A stretch of 64,000 nucleotides of DNA, from contig JAWKTN010000007.1 in assembly GCA_041399065.1 (NCBI GenBank), positions 434,001 through 498,000 on the forward strand. Reading direction: 5' to 3'. The position numbers were made by a program, and so were the translations under genes. Source of the stretch: JAGQPD01 sp020426865. Lineage in GTDB: Bacteria > Planctomycetota > Planctomycetia > Pirellulales > Pirellulaceae. Of this stretch, positions 1 to 7,540 are shown one piece after another (position 1 is the stretch's first letter; each line of letters begins with the position of its first letter). The notes under the pieces were generated by a model that saw nothing but the letters and a program-made list of their open reading frames with translations, ran no database searches and was not told where the DNA came from.

Positions 1-177
1 TTCTGCGGCGAGCGAAAACTTCGCTTTGTCGACCTTCTGCGCGCCGAGATCGGATGGGCCGTCCACGGCGCGACCGTACCGCGCCGCGCCCGAGAGCGGA
101 TCAATCGCGAGCTTACGGCGTACCACTTCATGTCGCCCGCGCCTACCCGACCACCACCTCGATCGGGAGTCCCGTGA
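1..177 (+). CDS. Possible 3' fragment of a gene cut by the window edge
   Basis: Frame 1 is open from the first base to a TGA at 175-177 and gives 58 residues, including the stretch RFVDLLRAEIGWAVHGA and a basic patch RRARERINREL, which reads like ordinary protein. I do not recognise the family. The last ten residues are proline- and arginine-rich and may not be original. Other overlapping open frames run to about 403 in this GC-rich stretch and are not convincing. The beginning of the gene lies outside the window. Confidence 0.3.
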   Translation, partial: FCGERKLRFVDLLRAEIGWAVHGATVPRRARERINRELTAYHFMSPAPTRPPPRSGVP

Positions 178-502
178 TGCAACGCACGCGCATGACCTTC
201 GCTACCGCGCAGCACGGGTACTTGGCTTCTTCAAATTCACGGCCAATACCGTGTCGCGCTCAGCGTCCGCGCCAACTGCACTTCCATGCTCGCTCTGTAG
301 CAGTCGTGCCAGCCGAAAGCACGCTTTCAAACGCATCCATGCGACGGGCGACTCGCTCGCCGCGGCATGCGACGCTCATCGGTCGCTAGAAGTCGCCGTC
401 TAACGCTCTAAAAGCAAAGGCCGTGCCAAGGACTCTCCTTTTACCGCTGCCGATGCGCCAGCATCGCGTCAAATCGCATGGGGATCATCTTCTACTTTAT
501 TC
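178..502. other. Stretch without a convincing gene
   Basis: Several overlapping frames are open because of high GC content, but none shows a recognisable motif or a ribosome binding site. A CTAAC near 395 could be a decayed cassette boundary, but no partner was found. Confidence 0.4.
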
Positions 503-1164
503 CTTCTTTGAACCCCTGTCGATCGACGACGAGAAGCGTACGAATACCGGGATTCTGAGTACGACTGCGATCCCGGCGCTGGCCAGTCACACACTTGCGT
601 CAGGCCTTCGGCCCTTGGGGCGTGGGGCGCCGAAACCGGGCCCTTCGGGCCCGGCAGGAGTTGTAAAGGGCCTTCGGCCCAGGGACGGCGAGCGCGAGGT
701 CGCGTTCGTTCTATCGATGCAAAGGCCTTCCAGGCCCTTGGCCCGGAGGGCCGCAATAACCTCTGCCGGTGGCGCAGCCACCGGTGGCGTGCTCCCCCGC
801 GCCCAGGCCCGGAGGGCCGACACATATACGGCATAGCGAGTTGGCAATAGCCGCGAGTTCGTGCATCTTGGCGCCAGTGGCAAAGCGGGATTACCATTGT
901 GTCGTTCCTTGGCCCCCTCGCCGGCTTGCCCGGCAGGAGCCACAGTTTGGTTGGCTAGCGGTTCCGCGACTTCACCACCCCGGCCCGGGCGGGTGCCGCC
1001 TGCGGCGGCGACCGCCTCGGCCAATGCGGGTGTGACAACGATTGGCGCCCTAGCTTTCAAACGGTGGCTCCTGCATGGCAAGCCGGCGAGGGGGCTAAGT
1101 GTGACACAGGAGCGTTACAGCGGGACCGAGGGCGCGTTGGGCGCCGCCCGTGCGTCACAAAGAG
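503..1164 (+). repeat. Interspersed cassette-associated repeat, copy A
   Basis: Large parts recur at 9223-9527 (inverted), 38789-38859 and 40099-40457. It begins with a stretch whose reading (EYRDSEYDCDPGAG, about 545-590) matches the C-terminal tail of the S23-like protein at 8580-9071 (EYRDAEHEYDPNADA). A GC-rich segment follows with GGCCTTCGGCCC-type palindromes (682-857 is almost identical to 40214-40389). A module around 1088-1164 contains GCGTTACAGCGGGACCGAGG. It ends directly at an attC-like site. It looks like the decayed 3' part of a recurrent cassette rather than an insertion sequence; no transposase is present. Confidence 0.75.
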
Positions 1165-1255
1165 CCAGAACGATGAAATGCACGCGAGTTGCGGATCGCG
1201 CAGTTTCTGATAGCGAAATCATTTGGCCGCAACCGCGTGATTCCCAACGTTCGTC
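1165..1255 (+). other. attC-like recombination site (site A)
   Basis: Imperfect palindrome of 91 bp. The left arm CCAGAACGATGAAATGCACG and following GAGTTGCGG can pair with the right arm CCGCAACCGCGTGATTCCCA plus ACGTTCGTC. R'' is CCAGAAC (1165-1171) and R' is GTTCGTC (1249-1255). R' is the exact reverse complement of GACGAAC at 2160-2166, the R'' box after the next gene, as expected for the two ends of one cassette. Confidence 0.8.
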
Positions 1256-1272
1256 GGCTATGCGTGAATTCA

Positions 1273-2097
1273 ATGCAGCGATTTCATCGAATCTTTGCTA
1301 ACGGCAACGATGCATTCAAGAGATTTCTCGATCAGAACCGCATCGGGCACAAATACGAAGAGTCGATTGTCGGAAACACCGTCTTTCTGTTGATTCCAGA
1401 ATCTGACGAGAGTTGGCCCATCCTTGCTGCGAACATTGAGCAATTCGACGTTTTCCATACGGTCGAGTTGCGATTCACTAAAGGTGACGTCCGAAACGCA
1501 TCGTGGTGCCAGTTGGGGGTTACATCACATTTCGGATATCCACAACCCGAAGACGACTTTGGATACCAAGAAATTACCTACGCCCCTGGTGTTGGGTGTC
1601 GAAAATGTGGAATCGGCTTGGTACAAATCGCCCCTTTTCGATTCCGAAAACCTCCAACAACTACACGCTCACAATTGCTACAGCTCAACTGGGTTTTCGG
1701 GGAATTCTTCGTGTCTGCCGAGGCGAGAACACATATTGAGACCGCTGGAATCACGGGCATCCACTATGAATCACCAGTACTTCACAGAACGGACGAACCG
1801 ATTTCCGGATGGTTCCAAATGAAAACCGTTGAGACCGCAGTAACCAAGGTCGACGCTTCCCGACTAACGGTTGAGACTTGTGCAGAGTGTTCACAATCAA
1901 AACTAAACCACCCTCAAAGTGAAATGCTCAGATTTAGATCGTCCATTGGCCATTCTGGTCCTGACGTGTTCCGTACTAGGGAATGGTTTGGCAGCGGCGG
2001 CAGTGCCCACAACGCTGTTTTGGTTTCTCAACGATTCGTAACAATGATGCTGGAAATGAAATGGCGCGGTGTGCACCTAGCGCCTGTTGCTTGTTAG
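1273..2097 (+). CDS. Cassette gene: double-CXXC(G) motif protein, possible immunity-type family
   Basis: A 274-residue product if translation starts at ATG 1273, 17 bases after the R' box; the frame is open further upstream, but that sequence belongs to the attC site. Two cysteine pairs are visible: CRKCG near residue 109 and CAEC near residue 205. The C-terminus contains DVFRTREWFGSGGSAHN and a final KWRGVHLAPV. This arrangement resembles the double-CXXCG paralogous family first described in Myxococcus, members of which sit near polymorphic toxin loci, so metal binding and an immunity-like role are inferences. No toxin gene is adjacent. The first codons (HRIFANGN) recur at 40468. There is no strong Shine-Dalgarno sequence, so the start is uncertain. 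It is alone in its cassette. Confidence 0.7.
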   Translation: MQRFHRIFANGNDAFKRFLDQNRIGHKYEESIVGNTVFLLIPESDESWPILAANIEQFDVFHTVELRFTKGDVRNASWCQLGVTSHFGYPQPEDDFGYQEITYAPGVGCRKCGIGLVQIAPFRFRKPPTTTRSQLLQLNWVFGEFFVSAEARTHIETAGITGIHYESPVLHRTDEPISGWFQMKTVETAVTKVDASRLTVETCAECSQSKLNHPQSEMLRFRSSIGHSGPDVFRTREWFGSGGSAHNAVLVSQRFVTMMLEMKWRGVHLAPVAC

Positions 2098-2159
2098 CGT
2101 AGAACCGTCTTTGCCGATCCCGGAACGATCGCGTGGAAGAATGCTTGGCGATTGGCGCC

Positions 2160-2240
2160 GACGAACAATGCGATGCACGAGCGAACTGGAAATGGTCAGG
2201 AAACGAGCGGGGGGAGTTCCCGCCTGAGTAACTGTTAGCC
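2160..2240 (+). other. attC-like recombination site following the double-CXXC gene
   Basis: 81-bp imperfect palindrome 60 bases after the stop codon. R'' GACGAAC (2160-2166) is the exact complement of R' at 1249-1255. R' here is GTTAGCC (2234-2240), which fits the classical GTTRRRY consensus. The inner arms (GAGCGAACT on the left, AGTTCCCGCC on the right) pair partly. No GGCTAAC partner for GTTAGCC was found downstream; the next cassette appears to have been disrupted by the group II intron relic. Confidence 0.65.
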
Positions 2241-2380
2241 ACAGGCTCAGTATCGAGTTTTGCAGCCAGCGTATAAGGCACCCGCCGAAGTCGCTGGTTG
2301 AAGCGTAAACAGAAAGGTAGCGAGGATGAAAGGTAGGGACTGGCTGTCCCGCCCTGAATGGTATTGAGCTCCGAAATCTT
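2241..2380. other. Spacer between attC site and intron relic
   Basis: No gene seen. It may contain the remains of the cassette into which the intron entered, or undetected 5' intron sequence; the intron 5' boundary cannot be fixed by eye. Confidence 0.4.
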
Positions 2381-2554
2381 TGTCTCTGTCGGATTCTGCC
2401 CAAGGTTTGTTCATGCTGGAAGGCAACATTTCTCGTCACGTCATGGCAAGTGGCGGGGGAAGACCCGGAGTCGAAGGCCCATTCGCGTTAACCACGACGT
2501 TCCCAGAACAACCAGTGAAACCCAGAGGTTCTTGAACTGACATGAAGTCCAATC

Positions 2555-3253
2555 ATGGAAGCATCGAGTATGCCTAACGAGCTGAAGAAGCAAGAGCGGC
2601 AAATGACTTTCTGGGAGTCGGAGTCGGACATAGTACCGCAGACGGCTGCCACGCAGGCAACCGAAACGAAGCCGGGTAACGCTGGTGAAGGGAAGGTCCG
2701 ACGGCCAACACGCGATTTAGCCGGACAAACCTCCAGACACAGTGCTGGACCCAGGTTCCGTACCCGGCTGGATCGCATCACTCAAAGGGCAAAACGCGAC
2801 AAGGCGGCCACATTTGCCGCGCGCGACAACCAGCGGACCGGTGACGACGCGCCGGGCACGTTCGACTTCCTCGGTTTTACGCACTACTGCGGCAAAAGCC
2901 GCGCAGGCAAGTTCAAGCTGAAGAGGCGCACGTCGAAGAAGAAGTTTCGGCAGAAGGTGGCAGCGTTAAAGGACTGGTTTCGCACGCAGCTGACGACTCC
3001 GATCGGAGAGGTCTGGCCGGTGCTGAACCAGAAACTGCGTGGCCACTATCAGTACTACCATGTCAATGACAATTGGCAGTACGTGAGCAAGTATCGTGAA
3101 GCGGCCCGCCGCCTGGGTCATCGCTGGATGCGTCGTCGCAGCCAGAAGGGGCAAACGAGCTGGGTCGCCTACACGAACTGGCTGAGACATTACCCTCTGG
3201 CGGTGCCTGGCAAAGTGACGGACTTGATTGCGATGGCGCGAGCGGCAAGTTGA
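2555..3253 (+). pseudogene. ltrA-like: Group II intron-encoded protein with reverse transcriptase domain deleted in frame
   Basis: A 232-residue reading frame joins the N-terminal leader of a group II intron protein (MTFWESESDIVPQ, GNAGEGKVRRP, LDRITQRAK, residues 1-85) directly to its C-terminal maturase/DNA-binding part (FDFLGFTHYCG near residue 104, LRGHYQYYHVNDNW, RRRSQKGQTSW, residues 100-232). Full-length relatives are roughly 450-500 residues. The missing middle contains the fingers-palm motifs including YADD, so no polymerase activity is possible. The deletion kept the frame, so a small maturase-domain protein might still be made. The junction is near residues 86-98 (nucleotides 2810-2850). 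ATG at 2570 is an alternative start. Confidence 0.8.
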
Positions 3254-3280
3254 AGCGAGAGAGTGACAGGTGTTGGTTGG

Positions 3281-3314
3281 GAGCCGGATGCGTTAACGGC
3301 GCACGTCCGGTTCT
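3281..3314 (+). ncRNA. Group II intron domain V hairpin (relic 1)
   Basis: 34-nt hairpin: GAGCCGGATGCG, loop region TTAACGG, then CGCACGTCCGGTTCT. It has the AGC catalytic triad side paired with GGTTC and the usual bulge, matching the most conserved part of bacterial group II introns. It lies 28 bases after the protein stop codon. Confidence 0.85.
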
Positions 3315-3446
3315 GAGAGGGTTTTGATGTTCAACGGAGCAAGGATCAAATATTGTGACACCACACCGGAGAAATCCGTGGACAACGGCGAACACAAAGC
3401 GTATCCTAAACGCCGAAGACATCATTACTACTCGCCGCCAAGCCGC

Positions 3447-3507
3447 CGATAACGCGTTTTCCAATGGCTGCATCACTCCGGCGGCTGGGTGATCGCGGTC
3501 GTTATCG
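3447..3507 (+). other. attC-like recombination site before the SGNH cassette
   Basis: 61-bp site with perfectly complementary outer boxes, R'' CGATAAC (3447-3453) and R' GTTATCG (3501-3507). Inner arms GCATCAC and GGTGATCGCGGTC pair imperfectly. The R' box matches R'' CGATAAC at 4491 at the far end of the following cassette. Confidence 0.8.
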
Positions 3508-3535
3508 TGTGTGAACAGAGGCTCGCTCATTTGTG

Positions 3536-4474
3536 ATGAAACGTGTTGTCTTTGCCGGCAGTGCTGTTGTCGTGACCTTCGGATCGCTGATTACTTTTCC
3601 GGCTTACATTCACTGGATGGCGTCCTTCTGGCTCACACTTTCTTTGCTCGCGTTCGCCAGAAACAAACTGATGTGGCCTTGGCTGGGTTGCTGCGTGTTT
3701 ATCATGGCAATCAAACGACCTGGCTATACACCGGGATTCTGGATTCTGGCAATTGCTTTCATCGCAGTCGCGCTCGTCGATTGGCGAGCAAAGCGCGACA
3801 CATCTGAATCCCTGAACGTTCGACGTATGGCACTCTACGCACTTGTTTTGATTGTGGCAACAACCACCTTTGGCGTCATGAGGTGGTTTGCGGCAAACAC
3901 GTCGCGCGAACTCGTTCTCGATGACCGACCCATCGCTTGCTTGGGGGATTCTTTGACAGATTACGGATATCCCCAGGAGCTGGAGAAGCTGATTTCCGTT
4001 CCTGTCGCGGATTTTGGCGTCAATGGCATCAAGACGGACCATGGGATCAAAATGATCCCTGATATTCTGGCTGCCAATCCACAACTCGTCGTAATTGAAC
4101 TGGGAGGGCACGACTACAACGCGGATAGAAAACCACGATCTGCGACCAGATCGAATCTGGCGAAGCTCATTGAGGCTTTTCTTGATCAGGAAATCGCTGT
4201 CATTCTCGTTGAGATCCCCCGTGGATTCATCTCTGATCCCTATGACGGTTTGGAACGGGAACTTGCGGGGCAATATGATCTGCAATTGATAGATGACTCA
4301 GTAATTCGCAGCTTTGTATTCAATGGCCCGATGATCCCACCGGGCATGTGGCTTGATCCTTCACGACGATACAGCGATGATGGACTTCATCCCAACACAT
4401 TAGGAAACCAAATTTTTGCACGTGTTGTCTGCCAATCGCTGGTCGATGTTCTTGGAGACGCAATTCTCAATTGA
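3536..4474 (+). CDS. Cassette gene: membrane-anchored SGNH/GDSL-family hydrolase
   Basis: 312 residues. The first 115 residues hold three or four hydrophobic membrane segments. The rest is an SGNH-type esterase/lipase domain: block I LGDSLTD with the nucleophile near Ser139, a block III-like GGHDYN near 190-195 (histidine in place of the usual asparagine), and block V DGLHPN with Asp282 and His285. The active site would face the exterior if the helices anchor it; substrate unknown (ester or O-acetyl group). ATG 3536 is preferred; GTG at 3533 is directly upstream. The gene fills one cassette (about 3502-4576) bounded by matching GTTATCG/CGATAAC boxes. Confidence 0.85.
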   Translation: MKRVVFAGSAVVVTFGSLITFPAYIHWMASFWLTLSLLAFARNKLMWPWLGCCVFIMAIKRPGYTPGFWILAIAFIAVALVDWRAKRDTSESLNVRRMALYALVLIVATTTFGVMRWFAANTSRELVLDDRPIACLGDSLTDYGYPQELEKLISVPVADFGVNGIKTDHGIKMIPDILAANPQLVVIELGGHDYNADRKPRSATRSNLAKLIEAFLDQEIAVILVEIPRGFISDPYDGLERELAGQYDLQLIDDSVIRSFVFNGPMIPPGMWLDPSRRYSDDGLHPNTLGNQIFARVVCQSLVDVLGDAILN

Positions 4475-4490
4475 CCTTGGATCACATGCA

Positions 4491-4582
4491 CGATAACAAA
4501 GGTGTGCACCCGAGTGGCGGATCGGGGCGGAATTACAATGGCAAGTCATTTGGCCGCTACCGGGTGACACCTGTCGTTCTGC
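4491..4582 (+). other. attC-like recombination site after the SGNH gene
   Basis: 92-bp imperfect palindrome starting 17 bases after the stop codon. Left arm CGATAACAAAGGTGTGCACC and GAGTGGCGG; right arm CCGCTACCGGGTGACACCTG and TCGTTCTGC. R'' is CGATAAC (4491-4497), R' is GTTCTGC (4576-4582). This R' is the exact complement of GCAGAAC at 5078-5084, at the end of the next cassette. Confidence 0.9.
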
Positions 4583-4597
4583 GGCTCACTCACAGCC

Positions 4598-5092
4598 ATG
4601 CAAAAACGTACGGCATATAGATCGCTCGTCTTCACTTCCGCGGCGATAATTGTCGTGGGACTCGCGGTGTTCTTGGCACTCGGCCAGACTATCAAATGGG
4701 TCGGCCGCACCGACCTCGAAGTTCGCTTCGTCGTCACCGATTCCAAAACCGATCAGCCGATTCCAAACGCAACAATACATATCCGTGCCGAGCCTGGCGG
4801 ATTCTGTGATGATCCACTACAGCTGGATTTCGCGATTACAACTGACAGGAACGGTCTCGCCACACAACTCGCAACAAACTGCATGTGTTTCGGGTCCAAA
4901 GGCGCCTTTGAGGACGCATTCGCATCCCATCTTCCGCAATGGTGGTTTCACGCAACTGCCACTGGCTATTCCGCAACTGATCCGACATACTTGGATGTGG
5001 CCGAACATGCACGGCTAGTTCATCGCGGCGAACAATTCGCAACGCTTACAGTTCCAATCCAATTGCGAAAAGACGCCGCAGAACCAAGATGA
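4598..5092 (+). CDS. Cassette gene: single-pass membrane protein with a carboxypeptidase-regulatory-like fold
   Basis: 164 residues starting 15 bases after the R' box. A short basic N-terminus is followed by one hydrophobic segment (about residues 10-30) and a soluble domain with VRFVVTDSKTDQPIPNATIHI, typical of carboxypeptidase-regulatory/peptidase-associated beta-sandwich domains in exported proteins. Two cysteines (CMC near residue 92) might bind metal or form disulfides. No enzymatic motif is visible. The stop codon lies inside the attC site: the R'' box GCAGAAC is within the last codons, which is common in compact cassettes. Confidence 0.75.
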   Translation: MQKRTAYRSLVFTSAAIIVVGLAVFLALGQTIKWVGRTDLEVRFVVTDSKTDQPIPNATIHIRAEPGGFCDDPLQLDFAITTDRNGLATQLATNCMCFGSKGAFEDAFASHLPQWWFHATATGYSATDPTYLDVAEHARLVHRGEQFATLTVPIQLRKDAAEPR

Positions 5093-5159
5093 ACGCGAGC
5101 CGGAATAAGCCGGGCTGGCTCGCTGCGCTCGGCAACGTCAACTCCCGGCCGCGTTATCC
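5078..5159 (+). other. attC-like recombination site, last of the rightward run
   Basis: 82-bp site overlapping the end of the preceding gene. R'' is GCAGAAC (5078-5084), complementary to R' at 4576-4582; R' is GTTATCC (5153-5159). Inner arms GAACGCGAGCCGG and CCCGGCCGCGTT pair. No GGATAAC partner was found downstream, so the following cassette is either lost or incomplete. Confidence 0.8.
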
Positions 5160-5307
5160 GAAACGTTCTGTCACAGAAACAGGCGCTAAGCGACTACGAT
5201 TGCTCTTTCTCGCACGGATGCCACAAGTTCGGCTTGCAGTTAAAGTCGCGTTGTGAATGCGGTTTATCTGTCAACGATTTCCGCAAACACTACGATCGCA
5301 GAGAGCA

Positions 5308-6234
5308 ATGAACGATAAACCGGTAGTCATCGCCGGAGGTAGCGGTTTTCTAGGTATTTCACTGGCCTATCACCTGCTGGAATCCAACTTCAAAGTAACG
5401 CTTCTTTCCCGAAACCGCCCTAAGGCAGATGGGCAATGGGAATTTGTTGAGTGGGACGCACGAACGTTGGGTAACTGGCAGTCTGTCATTGATGGTGCCG
5501 CCGCCGTTGTAAATCTGGTTGGCCGATCAGTGGACTGCGTAAAGACACCGGACCATTGTGACGAAATCTTGCGGTCGCGGGTCGAGGCCACCCGAGTGTT
5601 GGGCGAGGCCATGCAATCGGTATCAACGCCACCTTCGGTCTGGGTACAAATGAGTACTGCACACATTTACGGAGATCCACCCTCATTGATTTGCACGGAA
5701 AGCTCTCCGTTCGGCTACGGATTGGCTCCCCAGGTTGGCAATGCATGGGAATCACAATTCGCGCTGTCGGTTCTCTCCCAACAGCGTGGCGTTGTGCTGC
5801 GGACTAGTTTCGTCGTAGGCAGGAACCGTGGGGCGGGAGGTGGAGCACTTTCTCGTCTTCGCTTCGTAACGCGTTTAGGTTTGGGGGGCAAGGTTGGTTC
5901 AGGTCGACAGGGCATGAGTTGGATTCATGAAAAGGATATGAATCGTATTTTTGAGCGGGCGATTCTGGATTCGTCAATGCAGGGGGCGTACATCGCAAGT
6001 TCTCCCAATCCCGTCTCCCAAATGGACTTCATGCGATCGCTTCGTCGAACGTTACGCGTACCCATTGGTTTACCTGCGACGGAGACAATGGTACGTCTTG
6101 GAGCACGATGGCTTCTCGGTTCCGATCCAGAGTTGGCCCTCTATGGTCGCTACGTCGTCCCCCAACGCCTTATCGAATCAGGGTTTTCGTTTGAATTCCC
6201 TGACTTGGATAGTGCGCTAGACGATTTGCGTTAG
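5308..6234 (+). CDS. TIGR01777-type NAD(P)-binding epimerase (SDR39U1/YfcH-like)
   Basis: 308 residues from ATG 5308; an upstream in-frame ATG at 5257 would add a tail with no match to the family. The Rossmann motif GGSGFLG is at residues 9-15. Further family marks are VEWDARTLGNW, VVNLVGRSVD, RVEATRVLGEAM, MSTAHIYGD (active-site Tyr region), RTSFVVG and MSWIHEKDM. The C-terminal domain is the family's DUF1731-like part. Length is usual. Substrate unknown. It follows the last recognised attC site by 148 bases, so it may be a cassette gene, but no closing site with GGATAAC is visible. Confidence 0.85.
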   Translation: MNDKPVVIAGGSGFLGISLAYHLLESNFKVTLLSRNRPKADGQWEFVEWDARTLGNWQSVIDGAAAVVNLVGRSVDCVKTPDHCDEILRSRVEATRVLGEAMQSVSTPPSVWVQMSTAHIYGDPPSLICTESSPFGYGLAPQVGNAWESQFALSVLSQQRGVVLRTSFVVGRNRGAGGGALSRLRFVTRLGLGGKVGSGRQGMSWIHEKDMNRIFERAILDSSMQGAYIASSPNPVSQMDFMRSLRRTLRVPIGLPATETMVRLGARWLLGSDPELALYGRYVVPQRLIESGFSFEFPDLDSALDDLR

Positions 6235-6753
6235 GTTCGACAACATTGGCTCTGCGAACGGGCCTTCGGCACAGGTTCTCTGTTTGTTCCCCGCGGGCTC
6301 GTGTGGTAAACTCGCGTTTGTTCAAGGCTGGCCCGACTGGTAGAGTCAATTTGATCAGACTTTGTGCGTGGTACTGTCTAGGCTGAGTTGGTGGCACATG
6401 CGACAGAACCAATAAGAATTTGACATCGCGTGACTGAGGAGCGGTGGTTGGGTTTGGTTCGCGTTGGGCAGTGGCAAGAGGGTCTCAAACCGAGCGATCG
6501 AGCCGATGTTCAAATTCTCTGTTCAAGAAGCCCGGAGTGGCGGGCGGGGCGCGACCGAGTTCCCAACAATGAGCGTTGACCGTTCCCGGTCGCAATTGGT
6601 CGAACCGCTGGGGAGCAATGGGCTAAAGCGACTTCGAGATTGCCAGCTAGAGCGCCAGCGCGGCGCATCGAACTCGACTCCCGTAACGATGAAATGGGGG
6701 GGATGTGATAAGATTGCAGTTGGAAGCAATTTCACCTGCGGCGAACTGGTCGG
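6235..6753. other. Intergenic stretch without recognised gene
   Basis: 519 bases with only weak open frames. No attC-like palindrome, transposon end or RNA gene was recognised. Confidence 0.5.
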
Positions 6754-7176
6754 ATGAAAGCAAACGGCAAACCGACGTCACGCCGGCCGATTGAACGGGA
6801 GTATCTGGCAACATTGAACGCGGCGGTTCCGCTTGATGTGTGGCAGGCTATATGCAAGCGTGCGGCCGACGATGCGCTGGCCGGCGACGCCAAGGCCCGC
6901 GACTGGCTGGCCAAGTGGCTGCTGGGGCTGGAATCGCGACTATTGACCGTGTTGGCGGCGGAAGAATCTGGGGCCGAGCCGGCAGAAGCGGCCGAATGTG
7001 AAATATCGGCGAGACGAAAGACCATCGAATACGAAAGCCGAAGAACCGAGTACCTACGCCACCTAAACCCATGCGTTGGGCCAAAGGGCGCAAATCAGCA
7101 CCACAATCCGGGATTTTCGCGACCGATTCCACCCGAATTCTTCCGGCGCGATCACCTGGAGCTGGGCGCGTCGTAG
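6754..7176 (+). CDS. Hypothetical protein of the short 'GDAKARDWLAKWLLG' type
   Basis: 140 residues. The first 70 look genuine: a basic N-terminus then an amphipathic helical stretch (VWQAICKRAADDALAGDAKARDWLAK). This pattern is common in small planctomycete and phage-island proteins, sometimes near DNA-packaging genes; function unknown. The last 40 residues overlap the next reading frame at 7076 and are low-complexity, which suggests a frameshift moved the original end. Confidence 0.5.
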   Translation: MKANGKPTSRRPIEREYLATLNAAVPLDVWQAICKRAADDALAGDAKARDWLAKWLLGLESRLLTVLAAEESGAEPAEAAECEISARRKTIEYESRRTEYLRHLNPCVGPKGANQHHNPGFSRPIPPEFFRRDHLELGAS

Positions 7177-7540
7177 TAAATCTTCCGTCGGATATTTCGT
7201 CGCGTGGGACGACACGCCGACCGTCATATTGCACTACCGGTGGCAAGATTCTAAGGACATCCGGATTCCTGTTGTCCGCCAAACCACTCCCGTGCATTTC
7301 GGTGGCAAGCGTTGGCGGTTTACGTGCCCGTTGACGGTGGACGGCGTGGCGTGCAAACAACGTGTGGGAAAACTACATCTTCCGCTAGGAGCGAAGTATG
7401 ACCGGGGACGCGAGGATGAGTCACGACAGTTCCAGCGCTGCGGCGTCATCCGGTCGATGTCATGGTTCTGGCTATTTGTGATTGAATCTGTGATGGATGT
7501 ATTCTACAAGAGGCCGAGTCTGGCCACGTCTTTAAATTGA
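7076..7540 (+). pseudogene. Truncated hypothetical protein, probably missing its zinc-ribbon half
   Basis: 154-codon frame. Residues 20-105 read like a known type of uncharacterised protein from mobile regions: SSGAITWSW, VGYFVAWDDTPTVILHYRW, RWRFTCPL, CKQRVGKLHLPLGAKY. Relatives typically continue with CRxCxxLxYxSxQES after the KLxLPxG motif. Here the sequence turns into unrelated residues after residue 107 and stops, so the second cysteine pair is lost. Overlap with the preceding frame also points to decay. Confidence 0.5.

Larger units (their letters stand above)
2381..3345 (+). mobile_element. Group II intron relic 1 (reverse transcriptase core deleted)
   Basis: The element holds a shortened intron-encoded protein gene (2555-3253) followed by a canonical domain V hairpin (3281-3314) and the GAGAGGG that usually follows it. 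Sequence upstream of the protein start (about 2440-2555) resembles intron RNA domains. The left boundary given is approximate and the right boundary is inferred. The element points the same way as the neighbouring cassette genes. With no catalytic reverse transcriptase it cannot move by itself. Confidence 0.7.

Noticed and set aside
26..403. Coding regions in the first 400 bases in frames 2 and 3
   Set aside because: Basic low-complexity products without motifs; typical of GC-rich non-coding sequence. Only frame 1 to position 177 looks possible.
503..1164. Insertion sequence
   Set aside because: The repeated block has no transposase, no terminal inverted repeats and no target duplication; it ends at attC-like sites instead.
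2160..2240. Insertion point of group II intron relic 1 inside this attC site
   Set aside because: Both halves of the site are present within 81 bp and the intron relic starts further right, so the intron is not in this site.
5308..6234. Epimerase gene as a definite cassette
   Set aside because: It follows an attC-like site with R' GTTATCC, but no GGATAAC site was found after it, so the claim cannot be supported.
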